Shown one piece after another: positions 12,485 to 21,735 of a stretch of 64,000 bases of DNA. This DNA comes from Hexactinellida sp. DTS-2022. Its lineage: Eukaryota > Porifera > Hexactinellida. The stretch's first letter is position 1, and every line of letters starts with the position of its first letter. The notes under the pieces are model-generated. The model saw only the letters and a list, made by a program, of their open reading frames with translations. It did not search any database and was not told the DNA's origin. The translations under genes were made by a program, and so were the position numbers. The stretch is taken from NCBI GenBank assembly GCA_028753945.1, contig JAPNXP010000002.1:11532001-11596000 (forward strand). Direction: 5' to 3'.

Positions 12485-13040
12485 TCTGTATATTAAAAGC
12501 GGAATTGTTGTGGATGTGTGTGTGTGTTTGTCCAGAATTGATTGGAAAGACTACGAGTCCCAGAAAGCTGAAAATTTGTATACAGGGGTAATTTTGTACT
12601 GCGACAACGATCTATTGGTTTTTGAAGAGAAATATTCACATTTGAAGGTGACAAAATATGTTAGCCAATTAAATTCGAGGGTTTGTTAGTATGGATTAGC
12701 AGATTTCATCAATTAGTATAAATAGCCTGTGCATAATAGAAATATTTTCTGAGGCTCCTATTTGATTGATTGAAAATTAATTCATTTAACCAATCAATCA
12801 TTTGTCTATTTTATTGCCTGTTTTTCTTTTAGTATTATTTTGATTCGAGCTTTCTTATCGTGCAACTGAAATTTATTGAGCTACTAAAACTCATTATTAA
12901 TGTGATTGCTTTTTGGGGAGATAAAAGGCCGCGAAGCGGCCGTTAATTGTATCGCGTAGTGCCTAACACGAACGAACAAAAGTCGCGAAGCGACTTTTGT
13001 GAGAGAGTGATCCGTCGCGAAGCGACCGAGACCGAAGGGC
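12485..13040 (+). mobile_element. Non-autonomous Helitron-like element, first of a tandem pair
   Basis: The 5' end reads TCTGTATATTAAAAGCGGAA. Near the 3' end are hairpins GGCCGCGAAGCGGCC and GTCGCGAAGCGAC, and the terminus is GACCGAGACCGAAGGG. No TIRs or TSD. The flanks join to reconstitute the P-like host sequence (compare 61430-61360 on the minus strand). Confidence 0.75.
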
Positions 13041-13596
13041 TCGTATATTAAAAGAGGAATTGTTGTTTGTTTGTGTGTGTCTGTGTGTTTGTCCAGGATT
13101 GATTGGAAAGACTACGTGTCCTAGAAAGCTGAAAATTTGTATACGGGGGTAATTTTGTACTGCGACAACGATCTAATGGTTTTGAAGAGAAAATCTACAT
13201 TTGAAGGTGACAAAATATGTTAGCCAATTAAATTCGAGGGTTTCTTAGTATGGATTAGCTATCTTATTCAATATTATAAATAGCCTTTGCATAATAGTAA
13301 TATTTTATGAGGCTGCAATCTGATTGATTGAAAATAAATTCATTTAACCAATCAATCATTTGTCTATTCTATTGCCTGTTTTTCTTTTAGTATTATTTTG
13401 ATTCGAGCTTTCTTATCGTGCAACTGAAATTTATTGAGCTAATAAAACTCATTATTAATGTGATTGCTTTTTGGGGAGGGAAAGGCCGCGAAGCGGCCGT
13501 TAATTGTATCGCGTAGTGCCTTACACGAACGAACAAAAGTAGCGAAGCAACTTTTGTGAGAGAGTGATCCGTCGCGAAGCGACCGAGACCGAAGGG
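13041..13596 (+). mobile_element. Non-autonomous Helitron-like element, second of a tandem pair
   Basis: It starts TCGTATATTAAAAGAGGAAT directly after the first copy and ends with the same CCGAGACCGAAGGG. It is closely similar to the first copy along its length. Direct head-to-tail abutment fits rolling-circle insertion. Confidence 0.75.
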
Positions 13597-13752
13597 TATA
13601 CATAAATTTGAATTAATTAGCTATATTTGTTCATAATATGCAGCCCTTACTCTATTAGTGTTCTATTATGCTGAGTATATTTGTATTGGACTAATGTTCA
13701 ACGGAACTGATGTTGCATGTCCTTATACATCTTGTTTTAATCCACCCATAAT

Positions 13753-14529
13753 CTAGGGTGCGACCTGTAAAGCCCATGGCCCGTGGCCCGCTATCAAAGC
13801 CCGCAGCCCGTGGCCCGCTTATTTATTTTGCCAGCCCGCGATTTAGGAAATTTGTTTATTTTTAGCACCGTTGGCTGAATTCGTAAATATATTCAATAAG
13901 AATTGTGAATTCATATAAATTTCCGCGTTATAAGAGGCGGGAAATTGTATACGCAAATAGTATACGTATATAATAAAATTTTAATACAGGCAACACTTAG
14001 ATAGTTTGGTTAATTATTTCCTTTTTCTTTCTATTAATGGTGGAAGATAGTAGCTTTAGTACATCTAGACCAGGGGTTTATCTAGATTTTTGTGGCTGGC
14101 ACTTTATTATGGAGGTAGAAATTTTCCGGCACTCTAAAGGTATTAGCTACACTACATAATCAGTATAATTCATTGATGCGGAATTATTCAGGTAGGTAAA
14201 TTGCTACGTTGCACAAACAGTTATTTATCCAAGGATTTCTGGACCAGAAAATCTGGCCATACACCCGGGAACTATTTAGGAGCCAACCCGGCACCTAGAT
14301 TAAATCGAAAATCACGAACATTTTGACCACAAATGATGCCTTGCTGGAACCTTAAAGTTCCGGCCAGGTACCTAGATAAACCCCTGATCTAGACTTTTAG
14401 ATTTATTTGTTATTGAAAAATTAACAATTGATCTTTTTGACACTTTTCGGCCCGTTTTGGGCCCGCGTCCTGTAGAAAAAGGCCCGCAGCCCGTGATTTA
14501 CAATAAAGCCCGTACGGGTCGCACCCTAG
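13753..14529. mobile_element. Non-autonomous hAT element (777 bp) with a nested hAT
   Basis: TIRs CTAGGGTGCGACC and GGTCGCACCCTAG. Exact 8-bp TSD CCCATAAT (13745-13752, 14530-14537). Subterminal repeats of GCCCGTGGCCCG. It is inserted upstream of the THAP exon of the old P-like element, whose sequence continues on both sides. Confidence 0.92.
14071..14386. mobile_element. Nested 316-bp hAT element
   Basis: TIRs CAGGGGTTTATCTAGAT and ATCTAGATAAACCCCTG. Exact 8-bp TSD ATCTAGAC (14063-14070, 14387-14394). Inserted inside 13753-14529, so it is the younger of the two. A decayed end of the same family is at about 50995-51050. Confidence 0.92.
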
Positions 14530-14671
14530 CCCATAATATAATAATTTACATTGGTGGTTATTAGTGCGATTATTTTTTAAATTAACTACCCATTCTATTC
14601 TAACCAATCGACTCCCTACTTAATTCCCATTCCCTGTCTACTATATATCTGAACACGTCGATGTGACGGAC

Positions 14672-14835
14672 GTCTTATGTTGTGCGTGGCGTAACTCGAT
14701 ATACAGAGGAGTAAATTTCGCTAATTTTTTTAAATTTCCCAAAAGATGAGGGTCTTCGGGAAAGATGGTTTTAAGGCTATTCCCAGACCTAGAGAAGACT
14801 ACCAAAACAACAAGATTCCAAGGGTTAGTAATTCT
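14672..14835 (+). pseudogene. THAP zinc-finger exon of the old P-like element
   Basis: Matches the THAP first exon at 61109-60956 (minus): the regions meaning NFxKFPKDE..LRERWF and IPRPREDYQNNKIPR are collinear. The start codon has become ACG and there is a frameshift, so it is not translatable from its own ATG. The splice donor just after CCAAGG (GTTAGT) is preserved. THAP domains bind the element ends. Confidence 0.7.
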
Positions 14836-15109
14836 GCATTAATTATTTATTAATATTTCAACGAAACTCTGATTCAATTACTCTAATACTTTTTAATTAA
14901 GTACAAGGAGGGCGCTGCATTTGTTCGAATTAACATGTCATTTGTTCGACTAATATTCCCTATGTCATTCTTAGTTCTAGACACCTCATTGGTATACAAT
15001 GAAAAGGCTTCCTACTTAATTATTGATATGCTTTCACACTCAATACCCCTATTTATCACAGCATTCACGGGATAAATAAATATACATAATATCATACTGA
15101 ATTACAAGT

Positions 15110-15352
15110 ATGGAGTACACATTAAATACTTACAAACAGAATCGTGGATCAATTTACACAACTTCTGACGGTCACAAAAACCTAGTCACGAAAAGAAAGG
15201 ATACTGATGTATATTTGAAATGTGTTCTTTTCCGCAAAGGCTGCAAATTAAAAGCAAAGCTCAATCAGGACATAAACAAAATAAGTTTATCTAGCCAACA
15301 TAACCATGGGCTTAATATGTATAATGATGATATCCACCTAATAAAGAGGTAA
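15110..15352 (+). CDS. FLYWCH-type zinc-finger N-terminus of MULE protein
   Basis: The 80-residue frame has the FLYWCH layout: YKQNRGSIYTT, then LVTKRKDTDVYLKC, a second cysteine in RKGCKLKAKL, and a closing HNHG. FLYWCH fingers commonly stand at the N-terminus of animal MULE transposases, where they are thought to bind DNA. The frame closes at 15352, and the transposase continues in other frames after about 15400. That indicates either a missed splice or a frameshift. The start ATG at 15110 is just inside the element. Confidence 0.7.
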   Translation: MEYTLNTYKQNRGSIYTTSDGHKNLVTKRKDTDVYLKCVLFRKGCKLKAKLNQDINKISLSSQHNHGLNMYNDDIHLIKR

Positions 15353-15399
15353 TGTAATGAGGCAGCAGAAGATTTTAATGACCAGACAAGAATAGTTCC

Positions 15400-15850
15400 A
15401 GCAGGCAGAAACATTATTTTGTGAATTCCGAATCGACTATGTATCGTGCAAGAAAGAACCTTATACCAAAGATATCCCAAAACGCATTCGAACTTGAGTG
15501 CACTCTTCCAGGAACTCTTTATGAAATTCATTTTAAAGGGTCAGTTGTTATTGGCACTAATCAAGCGTTTATTTTTTTCTCAAATGAATGAATATCCCTG
15601 TTGGTTGATGTCTCAGAAATATGTTTTGATGGGACCTTTTTACAGTGTCAATCCAGTTTTACCACCTGTGGACAATATTTATTGTCGTAATCAGCACGTC
15701 ATCCCAGGAATACATTTCCTCTTTACAGGAAAATCTGAGCAGTTGTATGATACTTTATTATTAAAAATTCGGGAAATTGTTCCTCATTTTCAACCACAAA
15801 ATTCAATGTCGGATTGGGAACAAGCAGCACGAAATACTCTTAATGGATAC
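15400..15850 (+). pseudogene. MULE transposase catalytic-domain fragment
   Basis: Blocks typical of the MULE DDE domain occur in order but across frames. They are a CFDGTF-like block near 15630 (first aspartate, in a different frame from the main one), then YCRNQHVIPGIHFLFTGKSE and MSDWEQAARN (second aspartate, about 15806-15835). The aspartate-containing SDWEQAA motif matches the family's SDFExAA. Frame changes mean no single open frame covers the domain. The normal catalytic region is longer, so the copy is internally shortened. Confidence 0.65.
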
Positions 15851-16295
15851 ACTTAATAAAATCATAATTGATACAGATATTGAGTTGGCACGGATCAAAG
15901 AAGGATTGCAAATCACAAGGAAAAGGGAAAAGATCAATATTGATAATGAAGAACGACTTATTAAATTTCAAGAAAAACTTATTGAGGGTTCGTACACACC
16001 ATTGGAATATATCAGAGCTATTAGTCACACAGTGGGTTCTCTAACTAACATAAACACAGATCCTTACAGTTCTGCTGATGAGGCTGATGATGATTTAATT
16101 GAATGGACACAAAGTTCATTTTCGGAAAATAGAAATCTATGTCCTGTTTGTCTGAGATTGAGAGAGACGACGTGTGTATTTATGCAATGCAAGCACGCAA
16201 ATTGCTGTGGAAGATGCACGCCAACTATTGAAAAATTATTGCAAACATGTCCCATTTGTCGATCCCAATATACTTTTCAGATATTTCCTGATTAA
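15777..16295 (+). CDS. RING-finger protein (C3HC4) at the end of the MULE
   Basis: 172-residue frame. A charged, probably helical middle (residues about 30-75) is followed by an acidic stretch and a C-terminal RING: CPVC, then CKHANCCGRC, then CPIC at the extreme C-terminus (about residues 121-164). This spacing matches the RING of IAP/MGRN-type E3 ubiquitin ligases. It lies inside the MULE ends, in a different frame from the transposase remnant, and overlaps its tail. It may be the C-terminal part of a fused transposase-RING protein or a separate accessory gene. No catalytic claim beyond the RING motif is possible. Either the ATG at 15777 or a later one may be the true start. Confidence 0.7.
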   Translation: MFLIFNHKIQCRIGNKQHEILLMDTLNKIIIDTDIELARIKEGLQITRKREKINIDNEERLIKFQEKLIEGSYTPLEYIRAISHTVGSLTNINTDPYSSADEADDDLIEWTQSSFSENRNLCPVCLRLRETTCVFMQCKHANCCGRCTPTIEKLLQTCPICRSQYTFQIFPD

Positions 16296-16654
16296 CAATA
16301 TGATATAGTATTAATTTATCATAATCTTTGCCTTAATAACCTATTTTAATTAATTAAACATTTCCGTAAGTAGTAAGATAGTACTTTAACTACGAAAATA
16401 ACAACCTCATAATTTAGAACAAATTACATCATAGGAAAATATTAGTCGAGCAAATGACAAAATAGGAAAATATTATTCGAACAAATGACAACATGCTAAT
16501 TCGAACAAATTAAAGCACTACAGTACAAGTATTAATTATGCAATCTCAACCTCTTTGTTGAAATTTTCCATAGTTGATCTCAAATGCACCTTAATTGACC
16601 GTGTGGGTATTAATTGATTAATAAGGTTCCAATTCCACTATATTTTGTCTACAT

Positions 16655-17549
16655 CTAGATATGCATACTCCATTTTAGACAGGAAGAAAAGAACCATATG
16701 ATATTTTGTTTGAAGTAATTATGTTGATGTAACTCGCCAAAATTTGCCGTATCTTCTTCTGCGATACCATGCATTTTCCCAAACTGTCCCACTGCTTTCT
16801 CAAATGAAAGACCAAGAAGATTCTCAAGAGAACAGAAAGAAGTAATCCTGACTGAAACAACAATGAAACCAAGCAGAGAAGAGAGTTCATCCACAACGGC
16901 TAAGTTTAATTAATTGCTGATATTATTGTTAAATTGTCTTACATTGACCTCTCCAATGGTTGGACTGGATATTTCCCGGTTTAAACTCTATTATTTTCCT
17001 TAAGATCCTAGTTAAGGATTGTCCACCTCATATTGAAGCATCGCTTACGATGAAATCTGATTTATGGATCACGGCCTTTCATCAACAAAAATATCAAATA
17101 GATCTCTCCATGAAGCAAGTTAGTGACATCCGTAAATTTGAGACCCTATTATTAGAAATATATTGTTACCTAAGCCTAAGATTAGTCAAAGTTCAGATAC
17201 ACCGCAACCCACTGTTACGACCTGTCTAGAAATTCCATTAGTAATTTCGATCACCATTATTAAATTGACTAGATAATGATCATTTAGATTTGGCTGCCGG
17301 CTAAGCTATAAATAATAACCTCTTTAATTAATAAAAATAGAGTTTTATTTACTTGACCAATTGAAATCTTTTAAATTTTCGAAATTTGGACGCCGATATA
17401 GTGTTTTAACCTCGGTGTTTTCCCTTAGGGTTCATGGTATTTCACCAGCTTGTTACCGTCTTATTTAATCTTCGAATTGTTTAACTCTACCACATGAGCT
17501 AATATTCTCAAAATAAAATATTATATTGATCTAGATAGCGATTATCTCA
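16655..17549 (+). pseudogene. Second exon region of the old P-like transposase
   Basis: Starts at the acceptor TAG before ATATGCATACTCCA, which encodes the THAP CxxxH-type end. It then matches the relative at 60741-59930 on the minus strand: LKILVKD.PPHIEASLTMKS, a QKYQIDLSMKQVSDIRKFET block, and a segment around GRRYSVLT that the 57599 copy lacks. Several frameshifts and a stop are visible. It is cut at 17549 by a Helitron and resumes at 18258. Confidence 0.75.
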
Positions 17550-18257
17550 TCTATACTATTAAAACACAAGGATGGGTGTATATATATATATTTGTATATA
17601 TACAGAACATGTCCCTTTATTTCCAGATATAGGGACATATTTATGAAAAATACTCCATAAAAACACACTTTTATGGTGAATTTCCTTATAGGGAATCGAG
17701 GTTTTTTTTACCTAAATTGTGTCATAAATAAAGCAAAGCTTTAAAATATATCCCTATATACTGTGATAAAAAGACTTGATTTGTATATATATATATTTGT
17801 TTGTATGTTCCGAGTTGTTTGAAGAAACTGGTCGGTTTCCAAATGAGATTTTTTGCATATGGGGATAACCTTGGCACCCGCCAACAAGTTTGAAGTTTCC
17901 ACTCAAAATTTTCTCACACCCCGACAAGTTATGACGTCATTGTCACATTTCGTGACCTCTGAAAATTCACTTAATCGCACATAATTCGCGCCCTTTAAGA
18001 GCTAAAAATCTGAAAATTTAATAGAACATGTACATTAATGATGCGGACACGTTGGTCACACAAGATCGCCACTATGCTCACTCATTACCGCATGATGACG
18101 TAATCATTAAAATTTCACATTGTTAAATTTGACTATTTAGGCCTATTTACGCTTTATAATCAATATTAGGAGTATATAAACCACACACCAACCGCAAAGC
18201 GGTTGGTGTGTGGTTGTATTCTGCCGCGAAGCTACCTAGCAAGCGAAGCGCGTTAGT
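17550..18257 (+). mobile_element. Non-autonomous Helitron (708 bp)
   Basis: 5' TCTATACTATTAAAACACAA preceded by host A. The 3' part has the palindrome ACACACCAACCGCAAAGCGG..., then GCGAAGCGCGTTAGT followed by host T. Comparison with the uninterrupted relative at 59860-59890 (minus) shows insertion between A and T without duplication, the Helitron signature. Confidence 0.88.
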
Positions 18258-18720
18258 TGTTCTTAAAGAGTTTTCATCCTCATTTAAAGACAGCGAGCGA
18301 CTCGTTATACTTCAAATAGACGATTCTAGTAAAAGCTATTAAAGTGGTACAATAATAGGCTCTATTGACCATCAGGAAGATCCACCTATAACTGTGATTT
18401 CTATGATGGTATCTAATTTTGTGACAAAATTTTCTACATTTGTACTTCTAGTCCCTCTCGATTCTAGTGTTACAAAATCTATCTCTGATGTCGAAAGATG
18501 TAATATATATGTTGACGCAACATGCACTGATATCTACCCACTAAATGTTAATTTATTGAAACTTTTTCAGCAGTCCAAAATTCATTCATATCCATAGTCA
18601 AACATCCATGTGATCCAATCAGAGATCTAATTTTATTCTTTGATTGGCTCAAATTAAAAGACACCAAAAAGATATTTATCTTCTCAAAAATTACTAAGTG
18701 CAAAACCTCATGACTACACA

Positions 18721-19461
18721 CAGAGATGGATTAAGGTTATATTAGGCCCCGGGTGGACATCAACCACAGACCTTTGGGAGTTTCTTTGAGGACACCCCTG
18801 AATATATTCCTACAAGATCCTTATAATTGTTTCTACATTTTGCTATCCAACGATTTCGTAAGTCTTCTGATATATCGTCCCATACCTCAATATCATTCAC
18901 AAGTTGTATTATTTTGTGTGTTAGAAGCGTGTTTCTCTTCTACAACCTCTGGAACTTGTTACTCAGGCTCGATAAAACTAGAGTCCCATACTGCAAGTAA
19001 TTCTTTTGAATTAGAAACAAATGAATCGCCATGAGCTACCAAGGGGGAAGTTGAAGTAGAAAGCTCATATTTTTCGGCTGTAAATTCTTTGGATTGTGAT
19101 TGTAAGTGAAATAATGTGTCTAGTTTAGGAAGTTTAGACGTTTCTTGTTTAGTTGCCCCGACTTGTGAATAGGATGCATTACTGAGAAGTGGAGAATATA
19201 TTTGACTCGAAAAATTCATTGTAAAAGTAGATATCTTTAGGACTAGGCTTGTTACCTTTAAGGTGTGCTGTCTATTAATTGTATCATTGTTCCTGGTTCA
19301 CTATTCAAAATTAATTAACCTTATCATGTTACTGCTTCACTACTCAAACATTATAATACAACACATTTCTCAATACAAATATTATTGCTTTGTATTGGGC
19401 CCCCTTTAGCTCGGGCCCGGACGACCGCCCCATCCGCCCCCACACCCTTAATCCACCACTG
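18721..19461 (-). mobile_element. hAT element (741 bp)
   Basis: TIRs CAGAGATGGATTAAG and CTTAATCCACCACTG. Exact 8-bp TSD ACTACACA (18713-18720, 19462-19469). It splits the old P-like transposase. A minus-strand frame (19219-18959) continues out of frame into a block resembling WDDISEDLRNRWIAK. I compare that weakly with the N-terminus of ZMYM1/TTF-type hAT proteins, so this is a deletion derivative of a coding hAT. Confidence 0.88.
18959..19219 (-). CDS. Short N-terminal hAT-derived frame
   Basis: 86 residues starting MNFSSQIYSPLLSN, low in complexity and rich in serine, with no catalytic motif. It is followed after a stop by the WDDISEDLRNRW-like block in another frame. Probably the leftover N-terminus of the parent hAT transposase. 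No function is expected. Confidence 0.35.
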   Translation of the reverse strand: MNFSSQIYSPLLSNASYSQVGATKQETSKLPKLDTLFHLQSQSKEFTAEKYELSTSTSPLVAHGDSFVSNSKELLAVWDSSFIEPE

Positions 19462-19488
19462 ACTACACATATACCGAAAAACTTCAGA

Positions 19489-19938
19489 CAGGGGCGGATC
19501 CAGGTGGGGGGGGGGGGGGTTTAGGGGGTTTCAATCTCCCCTTTTGTGTTGAGTGGTAACTCTATCGCATTACTATGTGAGTTTTCATTCTACCACAGAT
19601 AGTTGTGCTGCACCTCATGATGAGAAACACACTCTTACAAAGTCCACCAATTAGCTATAGGATGTATATTTATATTGTGTATGCTCTTGTGCTATTAATT
19701 TTTAACCAAACATTAGATTCATATTCATATATTTAAACTAGTCTTTGGATAAGATAACTAACTTTCGCAATAACGCTGTGATACTAGTAAAAGAATCAAT
19801 TGAACAACATAATCTAAAATCATCTCCAGATATATAAGGGTCGATTTTTGCTGGGGGATACTCCCCCCATACCCCCCTTGGAAATGCTCGCTTATGTATT
19901 AACAACCCCCCAGTATAAATTATCTTGATCCGCCCCTG
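19489..19938. mobile_element. Non-autonomous hAT-like element (450 bp)
   Basis: TIRs CAGGGGCGGATCCAGG and TTGATCCGCCCCTG. TTCAGA directly abuts both ends (19483-19488 and 19939-19944), an eroded 8-bp TSD or a 6-bp one. A poly-G tract lies near the left end. Inserted in the old P-like transposase 27 bases after the previous hAT. Confidence 0.8.
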
Positions 19939-20234
19939 TTCAGAGTTTCCATCAATTCATCAGAATTTGGTATCGAAATCAGTTCATTTTATAATTCCAT
20001 ATGCCCTACCATGTGCTATCCAGCCTTTGAGGACATAACCACTTTATTCAATTCGGATAAGTTCAATTTTTTCAAGCGTTCCCCCAAATTAACATCAATA
20101 GCCCACCCTGGCACGAAACATCCCAAACCTGGAACTAGGCATTTAGATTGCAGATAACATTATAAACAATATTATTGACCTATGGGAAATCGACCCCAAG
20201 GAATCATTTGGTGTTATCAGAATTATTCTATCGT

Positions 20235-20575
20235 TCTAGGTGTGACATTTTGTACGTCATTGTCACATTTCGAGAACGCTGAAAATTCACTTAATCTCAC
20301 ATAATTCGCGCCCTCCAAGAGATAAAATATGAAAATTTACTAGAACATGTACATTAATGATGCGGACACGTGACCTTCCAGATTTTCAATATACTTACTC
20401 ATTGTCGCATGATGACGTAATCACTAAAAAATTTCACATTGTTAAAATTTAGTATTTAGGCCTATTTACGCTTTATAATCAATAGTAGAAGTATGTAAAG
20501 CACACTCCAACCGCGAAGCGGTTGGTATGTGATTGTGTTCTTCCGCTTTTCGACCAAGCAAGCGAAGCGCGCTAG
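20235..20575 (+). mobile_element. 5'-truncated Helitron
   Basis: Closely similar to the 3' half of the Helitron at 17550-18257: the TTCACTTAATCKCACATAAT block, then the palindrome around CCGCGAAGCGGTTGG, ending GCGAAGCGCGCTAGT. The 5' end is absent. Confidence 0.8.
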
Positions 20576-21735
20576 TATAAATTAAAGTACTTCAAAATCC
20601 ATAATTTAATCATAAATATTATGATTAAATTACTAATATTAACCGTAGACTCCCGGAGTGATTTTCAGGAAAATTGCTTACCCTGTAGTTCTTTGTATAT
20701 AATATGTGGAACCTAATAATTTGAAATCCAACAAGAGCACTATAAAATATTAATATTCTACAATTTTTGAAAAAAATTACTCGAGGATTTTGATAAAAAG
20801 TGATGACACATACTTTCTCTTTAAATCCATATAACGCCTTTAACATGTAAGTAATCCTTTGTTTCTTAACAAGGACAAAACGACTTTCTTATTAGTTATC
20901 AGATCTCAAAATTTGAACAATTCGGCATTGGTAAACGAAAGTTACGTCATTTTAAAAAAATTGATAAATCTGTATTTCATGAACCATGGATAACGAAAAA
21001 ATATACATTTTTGAGTAATATCTATCACAACTATATATTAGCCAAACTAATTATCCTAGATAGTTATTATTTAGTCTAATATCTTCTTGCGGGTAATTTA
21101 GCGATTAAATTTTAACATTTTGAATATACTAAAGCAAGTGGCAGTCAAGTGGAGCAGTACACTTTTATGCTACGTCATCATAACAAATTCTGAAAATTTT
21201 GATTTTTTGATTGAAATCGATTGAGGATACAAAACGATGTCTAAATCCGAATTTAAACGAAATTTGAATGATTAGATCGATCTGTTTTCTTCCTGTACGA
21301 CGTGTATCAGTTGTGCAGTCTACAGTTAAAGAACCACAATATTTTAAATTAGATTTTGACGAGAGAAATTGGACAATTTATGTCTGGTAATGAAATTGAA
21401 ATGATCGTAGAATTTTTCAGAACACTTCAGACCACAAGGTGATAGTCTTATCAAATAGAGATATTAAAATACTATAAAATAAAACTTGTGTGTAAAGTTT
21501 ACAGAGCGCGACAGATGAAGTTCTTAAGGTTAAGGTTCTTGCAAATGTTACTAATTATACAGCCTTGAAATCTTTCAATAACATGCTGTCTTTACATTTC
21601 ACACTATAATCTTATCAAATCATAATTGTAGTTTTTCAATCAATAAATTCCAATGGAAATTAGTTGTCCTTAAGACGAGTTTGAAAGTCCTATTATCCAA
21701 GAAGCTGTATTGTTTCGAGAAGATTTAACTGCAAC
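20576..21735. other. Stretch without a gene, left flank of the inner P element
   Basis: AT-rich, with no motif-bearing open frame. It probably belongs to the composite insertion that received the inner P element. Confidence 0.4.

Larger units (their letters stand above)
14908..16521 (+). mobile_element. Mutator-like (MULE) element carrying FLYWCH and RING domains
   Basis: Ends are inverted: the left GAGGGCGCTGCATTTGTTCG and a right end whose reverse complement reads GTAGTGCTTTAATTTGTTCG. Subterminal TTGTTCGAATTARCATGT is shared, and CATTTGTTCGACTAATATT is repeated. The TSD is AGTACAAG (14900-14907, 16522-16529), within the 8-9 bp expected for MULEs. It is inserted in the first intron of the old P-like transposase. 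Confidence 0.85.
18258..20106 (+). pseudogene. Old P-like transposase, central catalytic region (interrupted)
   Basis: Pieces at 18258-18720, 19462-19488 and 19939-20106 are collinear with 59880-59150 on the minus strand. They retain the block ISMMVSNFVTKFSTFVLLVP, then DVERCNIYVDATCTDIYPLN, which contains the second catalytic-type aspartate (TD.YPLN). Two hAT elements split the frame, and short deletions add frameshifts. It is not functional. Confidence 0.8.

Noticed and set aside
19501..19520. Poly-G and poly-C tracts (also 30615, 55060, 61825)
   Set aside because: They sit next to hAT-type ends and look like simple slippage in those ends, not separate features.
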